NCBI GenBank assembly: GCA_902609185.1 | Contig: CACLQX010000004.1 | Location: 1 to 39,045 of the forward strand | Direction of reading: 5' to 3' | DNA from: an uncultured Bacteroidota bacterium | GTDB taxonomy: Bacteria > Bacteroidota > Bacteroidia > Flavobacteriales > Flavobacteriaceae | Length of the DNA: 39,045 nucleotides | In this document: positions 28,471 through 38,148 of the stretch, in pieces | How the letters are laid out: every line of letters begins with the position of its first letter | Numbering within the stretch: position 1 is the stretch's first letter | Position numbers and translations under genes: made by a program | Notes under the pieces: model-generated | Told to the model about the DNA's origin: nothing | Database searches by the model: none | Seen by the model: only the letters and a program-made list of their open reading frames with translations

Positions 28471-31400
28471 ATGAATAGAATTGATGAAAACAAAAATGAT
28501 TCAGAAAAAATAAAGGTGTCTATTTTCGATAACCTCCTAGAATCTATTGCCCGAAATAAAGATAATATTAAAATAAAGGGTGTCACTGGATCGTCAATTT
28601 CTGTTTTAATTTTTAAGCTATTTAAAAAATTAGATAGACCTATTTTTTATTTAACCAATGACATTGAAAAATCATCATATATCTATACAGATTTATTTGA
28701 TACAGTTGATAAGGATCTTAATTATTTTCCATCTAGATTTAGAAAAAGCTCAAACAAAATAGAAGATAAAAGTAATATCCTCAGCCGTACTAAAATACTA
28801 AACGAAATAAATCAAAATAAAAACCAAGTTTATGTTTTATCCACTGATTCAATAATAGAAAAAGTACCAAGCCTTAAAAATCTTTCAAAGAAAACTATCA
28901 GTATAAAAAAAGGATTGAAACTTAATTTAACAAAGTTTATTGAGGATTTATTTGAGCTTAATTTTATAAAAAGAGATTTTGTCCATGAGCCAGGTGAATT
29001 CTCATCCAGAGGGAATATCCTTGATATATTTTCTTTTTCCAATACAAATCCAATAAGAATTGAATTTGATGATGATTTGATTGAAAGTATTAGAGAATTC
29101 GATATCAATACTCAGCTTTCAATAAAAGATTTAAATTCAATAAAAATTGCTCCCAATATTTTAAGTAATAGAAATGAAAGTTTTTTTAATCTAATAAATA
29201 AAAACTCCATATTAATAATAGATGATATTAACGCTGTTCTAAATGAAATATCAAAAAATAATAGTACTGAAGACTATAGTTTAAATGAATATGAATTTAA
29301 AAATTCAATTGAAAATTATCATAAAATACTTATTTCAGAATATGAGAGTAAAGTTGACTTAATTTTCAAAACAAGTCCACAACCCGCATTCAATAAAAGA
29401 ATTGATATGCTTAATAAAAGTCTGAATGATGTGTGGGCTAAAGGTTATAAAATCAACTTGTATTATACAAATGAAAGTCAAAAAGATAGACTTCAGCAAC
29501 TTCTTTCAAAACATAATAAAAAATATGAATTTAAACTAATACAAAAATCCTTGTTCGAAGGATTTATTGATCACGATGAAAAAAAGGTATTTTATTCAGA
29601 TCATCAAATATTCAATAGGTTTCATAAGTATAAAATTTCTAAAGTTTACTCTAAAATTAAAAGAGTTAATGTTGATGAGATTAACAAATTAAAATTTGAC
29701 GATTATGTGACACATATAGATCATGGAATTGGAATATATAAAGGTCTCACAAAAATTGAAAATAATGGTAAAAAACAAGAAGCAATTAAACTTTCATATG
29801 GTGAAGGTGATGTAATCTATCTCAGTATTCACCTTTTTCATAAAATATCAAAATATAATAGTAAGGATGGGGCAAAACCAAGAATATATAAATTAGGTTC
29901 GGGTGCATGGGAAAGGGTAAAGAATAAAGCAAAAATTAAAATTAAGGAGCTTGCTTTTGATCTTATTAAAACTTATGCTAAAAGAAAAATTTCTAAAGGT
30001 TTTAAATACAAAAAAGATAGTTGGCTTCAAAATGAGTTAGAAGCATCTTTTTTATTTGTTGAAACTGAAGATCAAATAAAGGCGAATAAACAAGTTAAAA
30101 TGGATATGGAGTCTGAAAATCCAATGGATCGTTTAATTTGTGGAGATGTTGGTTTTGGTAAAACTGAAATTGCAATAAGAGCAGCATTTAAAGCTATTGA
30201 AAATGGAAGGCAGGTAGCCTTCCTAGTACCAACAACTATACTAGCTTTTCAACACTATAAAACATTTAAAAAACGTTTTGAAAATTTTCCGATTTCATTT
30301 GACTATCTAAATAGATTTAGGACTAATTCTGATAAAAATATTATACTGGAGAAATTAAAATCTGGGAAACTAGACTTAATTGTTGGCACTCACCAGTTAG
30401 TTAATGAAAAAGTATTGTATGATAATCTTGGATTGTTAGTTGTTGACGAAGAACAAAAATTTGGTGTAAATGTAAAAGAAAGGATCAGGTCAATGAAAGA
30501 AAATATAGATGTTTTAACATTAACAGCAACCCCAATTCCAAGAACACTTCAATATAGTCTTATGTCTGCTAGAGACTTATCAATAATTAATACACCTCCA
30601 TTAAACAGAGTGCCAATTCAAACTGAAATTATTCGCTTTGATAAAAAGATAATACGTGATGCAATTCTATACGAGCTTGAAAGAGGCGGACAAATATTCT
30701 TTGTTCACAATAAAATTGAAAATATTCTTGATTTCGGTGAGTTATTAAAAGTACTTGTTCCTGAGGCAATTATTAAAATAGCTCACAGTAAAATTCGTGG
30801 AAATCAACTAGAAAAAATAATGCTTGAATTTATAAATAATGAATTCGATATTTTAGTTTCCACAACCATAATTGAAAGTGGTTTAGATGTTCCAAATGCA
30901 AATACAATTTTTATTAATAATGCACAAAATTTTGGTTTGAGTGACTTACATCAAATGAGAGGAAGGGTAGGTAGAAGTAATAAAAATGCTTACTGTTATT
31001 TCATTACTCCTGAATCAAGATCTTTAACAATTGAAGCAAAAAAAAGAATAAATGCTATAAACCAATATAATCATTTAGGTGCAGGATTTAATATTGCCAT
31101 GAAAGATTTAGAAATCAGAGGAGCAGGAAATTTATTGGGTGGGGAACAAAGTGGGTTTATAAATGATATTGGATTTGATACGTATCAAAAAATTTTAAAT
31201 GAAGCTGTTGAAGAGTTGAAATCAGATGAGTTCAAAAATTTTTTTCAAATAAAAAATAAAGATTTCAGTAATACTAAGGAAGTTATAATAGATACAGATC
31301 AAGAAATATTGTTTCCAAATTCATATGTCCCACAAATTGATGAAAGATTATCATTGTATAAGGAACTATCAAAAATTGAAAATGAAAAGGAACTGAATAG

Positions 31401-31713
31401 TTTCATAAAAAGAATTAGAGATAGATTTGGTAAGATTCCAAAGGAATCAAAAAACTTAGTCAATAGTATAAAATTAAAGTGGATCGCTCGTAATATTGGA
31501 TTTGAAAAAATTGTTTTAAAAAATAAAAAAATGATATGTTATTTTATTTCTGATAAAAATCATGAATATTTTAATTCTAAAACTTTTGTTAAGGTTTTAA
31601 AAATAATTAATCAAACTCCGAACTGTAAACTGAAAGAAAAAAATAAACTATATGTTGTTTTTGAAAATATAAATTCAGTTGATGAAGGATTAAAAAACTT
31701 AAATATTTTTTAA
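28471..31713 (+). CDS. mfd: Transcription-repair coupling factor
   Basis: DYVTHIDHGIGIYKGLTKIE, DMESENPMDRLICGDVGFGKTEIAIRAAFKAI, VVDEEQKFGVNVKERIR, TLTATPIPRTLQYSL, LHQMRGRVGRSNKNAYCYF. Confidence 0.97.
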   Translation: MNRIDENKNDSEKIKVSIFDNLLESIARNKDNIKIKGVTGSSISVLIFKLFKKLDRPIFYLTNDIEKSSYIYTDLFDTVDKDLNYFPSRFRKSSNKIEDKSNILSRTKILNEINQNKNQVYVLSTDSIIEKVPSLKNLSKKTISIKKGLKLNLTKFIEDLFELNFIKRDFVHEPGEFSSRGNILDIFSFSNTNPIRIEFDDDLIESIREFDINTQLSIKDLNSIKIAPNILSNRNESFFNLINKNSILIIDDINAVLNEISKNNSTEDYSLNEYEFKNSIENYHKILISEYESKVDLIFKTSPQPAFNKRIDMLNKSLNDVWAKGYKINLYYTNESQKDRLQQLLSKHNKKYEFKLIQKSLFEGFIDHDEKKVFYSDHQIFNRFHKYKISKVYSKIKRVNVDEINKLKFDDYVTHIDHGIGIYKGLTKIENNGKKQEAIKLSYGEGDVIYLSIHLFHKISKYNSKDGAKPRIYKLGSGAWERVKNKAKIKIKELAFDLIKTYAKRKISKGFKYKKDSWLQNELEASFLFVETEDQIKANKQVKMDMESENPMDRLICGDVGFGKTEIAIRAAFKAIENGRQVAFLVPTTILAFQHYKTFKKRFENFPISFDYLNRFRTNSDKNIILEKLKSGKLDLIVGTHQLVNEKVLYDNLGLLVVDEEQKFGVNVKERIRSMKENIDVLTLTATPIPRTLQYSLMSARDLSIINTPPLNRVPIQTEIIRFDKKIIRDAILYELERGGQIFFVHNKIENILDFGELLKVLVPEAIIKIAHSKIRGNQLEKIMLEFINNEFDILVSTTIIESGLDVPNANTIFINNAQNFGLSDLHQMRGRVGRSNKNAYCYFITPESRSLTIEAKKRINAINQYNHLGAGFNIAMKDLEIRGAGNLLGGEQSGFINDIGFDTYQKILNEAVEELKSDEFKNFFQIKNKDFSNTKEVIIDTDQEILFPNSYVPQIDERLSLYKELSKIENEKELNSFIKRIRDRFGKIPKESKNLVNSIKLKWIARNIGFEKIVLKNKKMICYFISDKNHEYFNSKTFVKVLKIINQTPNCKLKEKNKLYVVFENINSVDEGLKNLNIF

Positions 31714-32358
31714 TTTATTTATTACTGAAAATGCATTATCAACCTCATCTTCAGAAACTAAAATAGTGAATTCGTTAGATGTTGAAATTACTTGAGAGAT
31801 ATTTATTCCATCCCAAGATAATTTTTGAAAAACATAATAATAAATTCCTGGTACAGAAACATTTTCTGTGGGTAATTTGAAAGATATAGCCGATAATTTT
31901 TCTGTCTTCTTTATTAGTAATTCGCCCTGAAAGTTTTCCTCAACCAAACTTGTAAGGTTATCACTCACAACAATATTACATTCATCAACTCCTCTTGATG
32001 AAGAATAAAAACTAGTGTTAGTGTTATTGAGTTTTTTCAAAATATCTGATTGATTATTCATCAAAGTCTCTGATACTTTAAAATTATAATCAGTCAAATT
32101 TGATCTAACGGTAATATCTCCAATATTTTTAATTACTCTAACAATCTTTTGAGTATGCTGAAATTCAAGATTTAAAGAAAGTCTATTAAGGGCCATTACA
32201 ATAGCACCATGATTTATATTTTTTCTTAATATTTCTTCAATATCAGGCTTAATGGTTCTAGATAATGAAGTTAAATTTATTATACCCTCGGTAAGAGCAG
32301 AACTTAAAAAAGGTTTCGTCTTTATGTACTCACTAACAGCACTAGATATAGTTTTCAA
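31699..32358 (-). CDS. ACT-domain-containing protein of the Bacteroidetes family often labelled 'aspartate kinase'
   Basis: 219 aa; N-terminal helical/wHTH-like part (ISSAVSEYIKTKPFLSSALTEGIINLTSLSRTIKPDIEEIL), C-terminal PGIYYYVFQKLSWDGINISQVISTSNEFTILVSEDEVDNAFSVI ACT pattern; no kinase motifs. TTG start. Confidence 0.65.
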   Translation of the reverse strand: MKTISSAVSEYIKTKPFLSSALTEGIINLTSLSRTIKPDIEEILRKNINHGAIVMALNRLSLNLEFQHTQKIVRVIKNIGDITVRSNLTDYNFKVSETLMNNQSDILKKLNNTNTSFYSSSRGVDECNIVVSDNLTSLVEENFQGELLIKKTEKLSAISFKLPTENVSVPGIYYYVFQKLSWDGINISQVISTSNEFTILVSEDEVDNAFSVINKLKNI

Positions 32359-32436
32359 AATACAATGTTTTAAATATCACAATTTATTGTAAAAATAACA
32401 TATTAATAAAAAACAGAACATCATTATTAAATTGAT

Positions 32437-32444
32437 TATTTTTG
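32437..32444 (+). promoter_or_regulatory. -7 element (TATTTTTG) for metG
   Basis: Ends 6 bp before the metG ATG at 32451; predicts a near-leaderless mRNA. Confidence 0.45.
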
Positions 32445-32450
32445 AAACTG

Positions 32451-34136
32451 ATGGAAAAAAATCAAAGGTTCACTATAACCTCTGCTCTTCCCTATACCAA
32501 TGGACCTATTCATATAGGTCATTTAGCAGGTGCTTACTTACCTGCCGATATTTACGCCAGATATAAACGTCTTTGTGAGAATGATGTCGCTTTTATTTGT
32601 GGAAGTGATGAACATGGAGTTGCAATTTCTATTAAAGCTAAACAAGAGGGGAGTTCTATTAAATCAGTAATCGATAAATATCACAATCTTATTAAGGATA
32701 CATTTGAAAGTTTTGGAATTTCTTTTGATAATTATGCAAGAACCTCTGACATTATTCATCATGAAACATCAAAAGATTTTTTTAAAAAATTGGATAAAAA
32801 AGGACTATTTGAAATCAAAACCACTAAACAACTTTACGATGAAAATGAAAATCAATTTCTTGCAGATAGATATGTTGTGGGTGAATGTCCAAAATGTGGA
32901 CATAAACATGCTTATGGCGACCAATGTGAAAATTGTGGAGCGTCATTAAGTCCTAATGACTTGATCAATCCAAAATCTAGACTAAGTGGTTCGAAACCAA
33001 TACTCAAAGAAACAAAGCATTGGTATTTACCATTAGGAAATTATGAGCAATTTTTGACTGAATGGATATTAAAAGGAAAAAGGGGTTTATGGAAATCCAA
33101 CGTTTACGGTCAAGTAAAATCATGGATAGATCAAGGTCTTGAGTCAAGAGCGATTTCACGAGATCTGGATTGGGGAATCCCAATTCCTAGAGATGATGCG
33201 AAAGGCAAGGTTATGTATGTATGGTTTGATGCTCCCATTGGATACATTTCCTCTACCAAGGAATGGGCAAAGAGAAATGATAAAAATTGGGAGGATTATT
33301 GGAAAAAACCTGATACAAGACTAATCCATTTTATCGGAAAAGATAATATTGTTTTTCATTGTATTATTTTTCCATCAATATTAAAAGCCCACGGTGAGTT
33401 CATATTGCCAGACAATGTTCCTGCCAACGAGTTTTTAAATCTTGAGGGAAGAAAAATTTCAACTTCTAAAAATTGGGCTATATGGCTTCATGAATATTTA
33501 AATGATTTTGAAAACATGCAAGATTCACTAAGATATACGCTTACAGTAAATTGTCCAGAAAACAAAGACAATGATTTTACCTGGAAAGATTTTCAGAGCA
33601 GGAATAACAATGAATTAGTGGCTATACTTGGAAATTATATTAATAGGGTTTTTGTATTAACAGAAAAATATTTTGATAATGTAATTCCTAAATATGAGAA
33701 AATTAATTCAGATCAATTACTGAAAATCTATAATTATGTATCATTAATATCTAATTCTTTAGATAAATTTAAGTTTAGAGACTCTGTAAATCAATTGATT
33801 GACCTTGCAAGAACAGGCAATAAATACTTAGCAGATAAAGAACCGTGGAAACTTTATAAAGAAAATAATATCAGTGAGGTAGAACAAATACTTTACATTT
33901 CATTGGAGAACTGTGCCTTACTTTCTATTCTATCAGAACCTTTTATCCCAAACTCGGCAAAAAAAATAAGAGAAATTTTAAATATAAAACTGATTCCTTG
34001 GACAAAATTAAGTTCAGAAAAAAAAATTATTGAGCCTGGGCATAAAATAAAAAAATCTAATTTGATATTTAGGAAAGTTGAAGATGATGAAATTCAAAAT
34101 CAGTTGAATAAACTTAAATTAAATATCAAAAATTAA
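32451..34136 (+). CDS. metG: Methionyl-tRNA synthetase, form without C-terminal EMAP/tRNA-binding domain
   Basis: [47 protein letters not shown] zinc knuckles, [32 protein letters not shown]. Start placed at ATG 32451; the track's TTG 32442 is inside the -7 element. Confidence 0.96.
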   Translation: MEKNQRFTITSALPYTNGPIHIGHLAGAYLPADIYARYKRLCENDVAFICGSDEHGVAISIKAKQEGSSIKSVIDKYHNLIKDTFESFGISFDNYARTSDIIHHETSKDFFKKLDKKGLFEIKTTKQLYDENENQFLADRYVVGECPKCGHKHAYGDQCENCGASLSPNDLINPKSRLSGSKPILKETKHWYLPLGNYEQFLTEWILKGKRGLWKSNVYGQVKSWIDQGLESRAISRDLDWGIPIPRDDAKGKVMYVWFDAPIGYISSTKEWAKRNDKNWEDYWKKPDTRLIHFIGKDNIVFHCIIFPSILKAHGEFILPDNVPANEFLNLEGRKISTSKNWAIWLHEYLNDFENMQDSLRYTLTVNCPENKDNDFTWKDFQSRNNNELVAILGNYINRVFVLTEKYFDNVIPKYEKINSDQLLKIYNYVSLISNSLDKFKFRDSVNQLIDLARTGNKYLADKEPWKLYKENNISEVEQILYISLENCALLSILSEPFIPNSAKKIREILNIKLIPWTKLSSEKKIIEPGHKIKKSNLIFRKVEDDEIQNQLNKLKLNIKN

Positions 34137-34617
34137 TTTCTTTTACTCTTGCATTTAACTGGTAGACGAGTGCATTAAATGAAACTATTATTTTCTTAAT
34201 ATCATCACTATACTCTTCTGTAGAAAACTCAGATTCACTAGAGAGAGAAATTTTTTCAACAAATGTCTTTAAAACTTTAGTTCTTCCAATTATGGGTGGT
34301 GTATTAAAAGGATCTGGTATTTTATCTATTTCAATATTATCTAATTTATTTGATAAGGAAGAGATCATGATCCTATGATTTTTATCATCCTCTGACATAT
34401 CATTGAGTATTACGGAAAAGCTTATAAACTCAGTCCACTTTTCAAATTCTGAATTGTACAAACTATCTAACTGTAATATTTCAGGAATTATACCTTGATC
34501 AAAAAAAGACTTGAATACTATTTCACGATTAACTTGAGAAATATTATTAGTCTTTGTTTCGTCTTTACATGCGAACAAGAATAGAGTCAGGGAAATAACT
34601 AAATATCTCAAAGTCAA
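34126..34617 (-). CDS. Hypothetical lipoprotein
   Basis: [17 protein letters not shown] signal peptide with lipobox Cys; 163 aa; TTG start. Confidence 0.7.
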   Translation of the reverse strand: MTLRYLVISLTLFLFACKDETKTNNISQVNREIVFKSFFDQGIIPEILQLDSLYNSEFEKWTEFISFSVILNDMSEDDKNHRIMISSLSNKLDNIEIDKIPDPFNTPPIIGRTKVLKTFVEKISLSSESEFSTEEYSDDIKKIIVSFNALVYQLNARVKEINF

Positions 34618-34641
34618 CTTTTGAGTAAAATTACGTTTTTA

Positions 34642-36450
34642 TTATAATCCGTAACCTATTTCAAAAAGCAGATTATCTTTATCAGCATTAGACCCCTCCT
34701 CTGCATTTATTGGCCAAGGAAATGACAACCTTCCTGTTGAACCAAAATCACCAAATAAAACATCAGATACACCATCACCTTCGGTTCCAGGTAACCAAAT
34801 GGCCGCAAAAGCATCCCATTGATCAATGTGATCAGCAACATTCAAGGGTCTCCCAGAAATCAAAAGAATGGCAACCTTAAAACCTTTATCCTTTAAATCG
34901 CTAATAAGGTTGATATCATCTTCACTTAAATCTAGATTTTCTTTATCTCCAAACCATTCTGTGTACGGGTCTTCGCCAATTACAACCACCGCTATATTGT
35001 CAGAGTTAGAAACAATATCTGATCCATCTTCGCTGTAAATAATTTCAGTAGATTCAGAAACGGTTTTTTTAATTCCATCAAGTATTGTTGTTCCTATCGT
35101 AATATCTCCTTGACCACCTTGCCAGTCAATAGACCAACCACCACATTGCATACCAAGATTATCAGCTCCTTTACCAGCAACAACTAAAGTTTCAAGATCT
35201 TTTGATAATGGAAATATATTTTCGTTCTTCAAAACCACTACACTTTCCCTAACTGCTTGCCTACCTACAGCTCTGTGTTCTGTTGATCCAATTAAATGTA
35301 AATTTTCATTACTTACAAGCGAATTATCCATTAATCCATTTCTAATTTTAACTTTTAATATTCTAGTAACTGCATCATCTATTCTAGACATCGGAATAAT
35401 TCCCTCTTCAACATTTTCCTTTAATAACCTAATAAACTTTTTGTAAGGTTGACCTTCACCTGACACCATTACCATATCAATACCTGCATTAATTGCTATA
35501 TCAATATCAGATTTATAATCACCTGAAACTTGATCTATACCTTCCCAATCAGAGATGACAAACCCTTGAAAACCCATTTCATCTTTTAAAATATCTGTTA
35601 ATAACTCTTTACTACCATGACACTTAACACCATTCCAACTGTTGTATGACGCCATAATAGTTTGAACATTTGCATCAATCGCTTTTTGATATTTTGGTAG
35701 TAACTTTTCTTTTAATTCTTCAATAGTAAGAATTGTATTTCCTCTATCTACCAATCCATTCATTCCTGTACCAAATTCAGTATTACCGTCTCCTACAAAA
35801 TGTTTTGCACAAGCAATTACTTTTTTTCCGTTCATATTTTCAACACTTTGATATCCAGAAACTGCTGCAGAGCCTAGGTTAGCAACCAAAGCAGGATCAC
35901 TGGAAAAACCTTCATAAGTTCTTCCCCATCTGTAGTCCTCTGGTGAGGATAAGCAAGGTGAAAAAGTCCAATCAATTCCAGTTGCAGCAACTTCTTTAGA
36001 TGTGATTTCAGAAACCTTAAAAACAATATCTGGGTTATTGGTTGCACCCAACCCAATATTGTGAGGGAAAATGGTTGCTCCATACACATTATTATGTCCA
36101 TGAACAGCATCAATTCCATATACAAGTGGAATTTGTAATCTTGATTTCAGTGCTTCATTTTGATACTTATTATACATATCTAGCCATGCTTGAGGCTCGT
36201 TTACTTCAGGATGGGATCCTCCACCACTCAGTAATGATCCAATATGATAAGTAGAAAGGTCAGTAATAGTATCTAAAAAACGCTGATCAATTTGTGTCAT
36301 TTGACCAACTTTTTCTTCCAAAGTCATCATGTTTAAAATTTCATCGACTCTTTTGGAAATTTCACCCTCAGCAATTTGATTATTTTTTTCATACTCACAA
36401 GAAATATTTGTGATGAAAATCATTATGATTAAAATTTTTAAGTATTTCAT
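34642..36450 (-). CDS. Glycoside hydrolase family 3 lipoprotein (beta-glucosidase)
   Basis: TLEEKVGQMTQID, GIDAVHGHNNVYGATIFPHNIGLGATNNPD, CAKHFVGDG, GFQGFVISDWEGIDQ (nucleophile Asp). Start placed at MKYLKILIIMIFITNISCEYEKN (36450). Confidence 0.96.
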   Translation of the reverse strand: MKYLKILIIMIFITNISCEYEKNNQIAEGEISKRVDEILNMMTLEEKVGQMTQIDQRFLDTITDLSTYHIGSLLSGGGSHPEVNEPQAWLDMYNKYQNEALKSRLQIPLVYGIDAVHGHNNVYGATIFPHNIGLGATNNPDIVFKVSEITSKEVAATGIDWTFSPCLSSPEDYRWGRTYEGFSSDPALVANLGSAAVSGYQSVENMNGKKVIACAKHFVGDGNTEFGTGMNGLVDRGNTILTIEELKEKLLPKYQKAIDANVQTIMASYNSWNGVKCHGSKELLTDILKDEMGFQGFVISDWEGIDQVSGDYKSDIDIAINAGIDMVMVSGEGQPYKKFIRLLKENVEEGIIPMSRIDDAVTRILKVKIRNGLMDNSLVSNENLHLIGSTEHRAVGRQAVRESVVVLKNENIFPLSKDLETLVVAGKGADNLGMQCGGWSIDWQGGQGDITIGTTILDGIKKTVSESTEIIYSEDGSDIVSNSDNIAVVVIGEDPYTEWFGDKENLDLSEDDINLISDLKDKGFKVAILLISGRPLNVADHIDQWDAFAAIWLPGTEGDGVSDVLFGDFGSTGRLSFPWPINAEEGSNADKDNLLFEIGYGL

Positions 36451-36460
36451 TTTTTTAAAT

Positions 36461-38053
36461 TTATTGGTAAACTCGAACATAATCAACTTCCATGATGTCC
36501 GATACAAAACTATCAGGTACTGAACCACCAAAAGTACCACCCATTGCTATATTAAGAATTAAAAAGAAGTCCCAATTAAATGGCAAAGCACAAGAATTTC
36601 CTACTATGTGAAAAGGCTTATCATTTACGAGAAATGTTACTCCTTTTTCTGTCCATACTACTGAGTAGATGTTGAAATCTGTTGAAACATTTGAATATTC
36701 ATTTGTTTCACCTCCATCGCCACTGCCATATTTGTCAGGATGATGTACCGTACCTTGGATTTTATTTAATCTATTTCCTGCATGCTCCATGATATCAATT
36801 TCTCCACACTTGGGCCAATCAATATCATCGTAATTTGAACCCAAAAGCCAAAGAGCTGGCCAAGTACCCTTTTCTCCAGGCAATTTTGCCTTAATATCAA
36901 CACGACCATAAGTAAAGTCAAATTTACCATTTGACTTGATTCTTCCCGATGTAAAACTCTTACCGTTATAATTTTCTCTTTTTGCAATGATTCTTAGTTT
37001 ACCATCTTGAACAATAACATTATCTAGTCTATCAGTAGTTGCCTGTAATTCTTGATTATACCACTGATCTCTTATTTCATATACCCATTTGTTACTGTCA
37101 ATTTTTCCATTATAGTTAAATTCCTCTTGCCATACTAGATTGGTAAAAAAATCTTTTGAAGGCACAGTTGCAACCTCTTGATCTGTGAGCCAAATATACC
37201 AAGCTCTATTTTGATCATCTACAGCTCTAACAAATAAATTATTATTATCATAACATTCAATAGTAAACTCATGCTGACCAACAAAAAATCCAACAAATCC
37301 TTTATCTTGGAAGCTCAATTTATTTTCATCATTTTCTTTTACAACAGAAAATGTAGTTTGATAGTTTGATAAACTATATTTTTCAATCTCATTGGAGCCA
37401 TTTATAGGCTGACCCGTATTACCAAATGTTTGATTAAGATAATTTGCTTTACCATAAACATCCCCGTTTGTTTCATGAATATATGTTCCATCGGATTTAA
37501 ATACAAACTTGTCATCATAAAACCCAGAATTTGATTTTGAGAAAGCTGATGCCTCCCACCAGGTTGGATATTTAAATTGATTTTCTCCATTTGAAAAGTG
37601 AGCATCATAAGCTGCATTCACTTTCCAAGATTTTTGACTTCCACCAGTAAGTACATTTGATAGATCTGGGTCTGACTGCACAGCTACATAAACTTCAATA
37701 TTTTCTGAAATACTAATAAAATCATTGGTTGAAGAGTATGCTAAAACATTTATATTATAAGAATGATTTCCAGCTTGAGTATATGTATATTCAACAGATC
37801 CTGATGAACTTTCTTCACTTTCACCAGTACCAAATCTAAAACTATAATTAACAGCGTTGTTAGCATTGGCTTTAAATCTGACAAGACCAGAACCATCACC
37901 ATTTGAGTTTTGAGAATTAGATCCAACTATTTCAATATCTAAGACTAAGTTTGTCGGAATGACTTGTTCTGGATCTGTTGGTCCAGAATCGTCCGAGGGT
38001 TCTTCACCTGAACATGAAAATAACAAAAAGAAAAACAATAAAAAATTATACAT
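36461..38053 (-). CDS. PKD-X-GH16 multimodular lipoprotein (probable endo-beta-1,3-glucanase/laminarinase)
   Basis: Lipoprotein signal MYNFLLFFFLLFSCSGEE; PKD-like region; shared X module; GH16 with TSGRIKSNGKFDFTYGRVDIKAKLP, GTWPALWLLGSN, GEIDIMEHAGN catalytic motif, ending VDYVRVYQ. Start placed at M9 (38053) of the track ORF (38077). Confidence 0.92.
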   Translation of the reverse strand: MYNFLLFFFLLFSCSGEEPSDDSGPTDPEQVIPTNLVLDIEIVGSNSQNSNGDGSGLVRFKANANNAVNYSFRFGTGESEESSSGSVEYTYTQAGNHSYNINVLAYSSTNDFISISENIEVYVAVQSDPDLSNVLTGGSQKSWKVNAAYDAHFSNGENQFKYPTWWEASAFSKSNSGFYDDKFVFKSDGTYIHETNGDVYGKANYLNQTFGNTGQPINGSNEIEKYSLSNYQTTFSVVKENDENKLSFQDKGFVGFFVGQHEFTIECYDNNNLFVRAVDDQNRAWYIWLTDQEVATVPSKDFFTNLVWQEEFNYNGKIDSNKWVYEIRDQWYNQELQATTDRLDNVIVQDGKLRIIAKRENYNGKSFTSGRIKSNGKFDFTYGRVDIKAKLPGEKGTWPALWLLGSNYDDIDWPKCGEIDIMEHAGNRLNKIQGTVHHPDKYGSGDGGETNEYSNVSTDFNIYSVVWTEKGVTFLVNDKPFHIVGNSCALPFNWDFFLILNIAMGGTFGGSVPDSFVSDIMEVDYVRVYQ

Positions 38054-38090
38054 TTTAAATTGATAAAAAATTTTCATTGGATAAGTTTAT

Positions 38091-38122
38091 AAAAAAGAGC
38101 TTGGGGGGAAAACCCAAACTCT
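38091..38122 (-). terminator. Rho-independent-type terminator/attenuator between the PKD-X lipoprotein and GH16 genes
   Basis: On minus: AGAGTTTGGG-TTTTCCC-CCCAAGCTCT-TTTTT; 10-bp stem (one G-U) followed by a T run. Confidence 0.75.
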
Positions 38123-38148
38123 TTATTTAAGCATTAAAAATCAATTAT

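Noticed and set aside
36451-36540. Extended N-terminus of the GH3 ORF (MVLLVVQYLIVLYRTSWKLIMFEFTNKFKK)
   Set aside because: Overlaps the GH16 3' end; MKYLKILIIMIFITNISC at 36450 is a proper lipoprotein signal and the more likely start.
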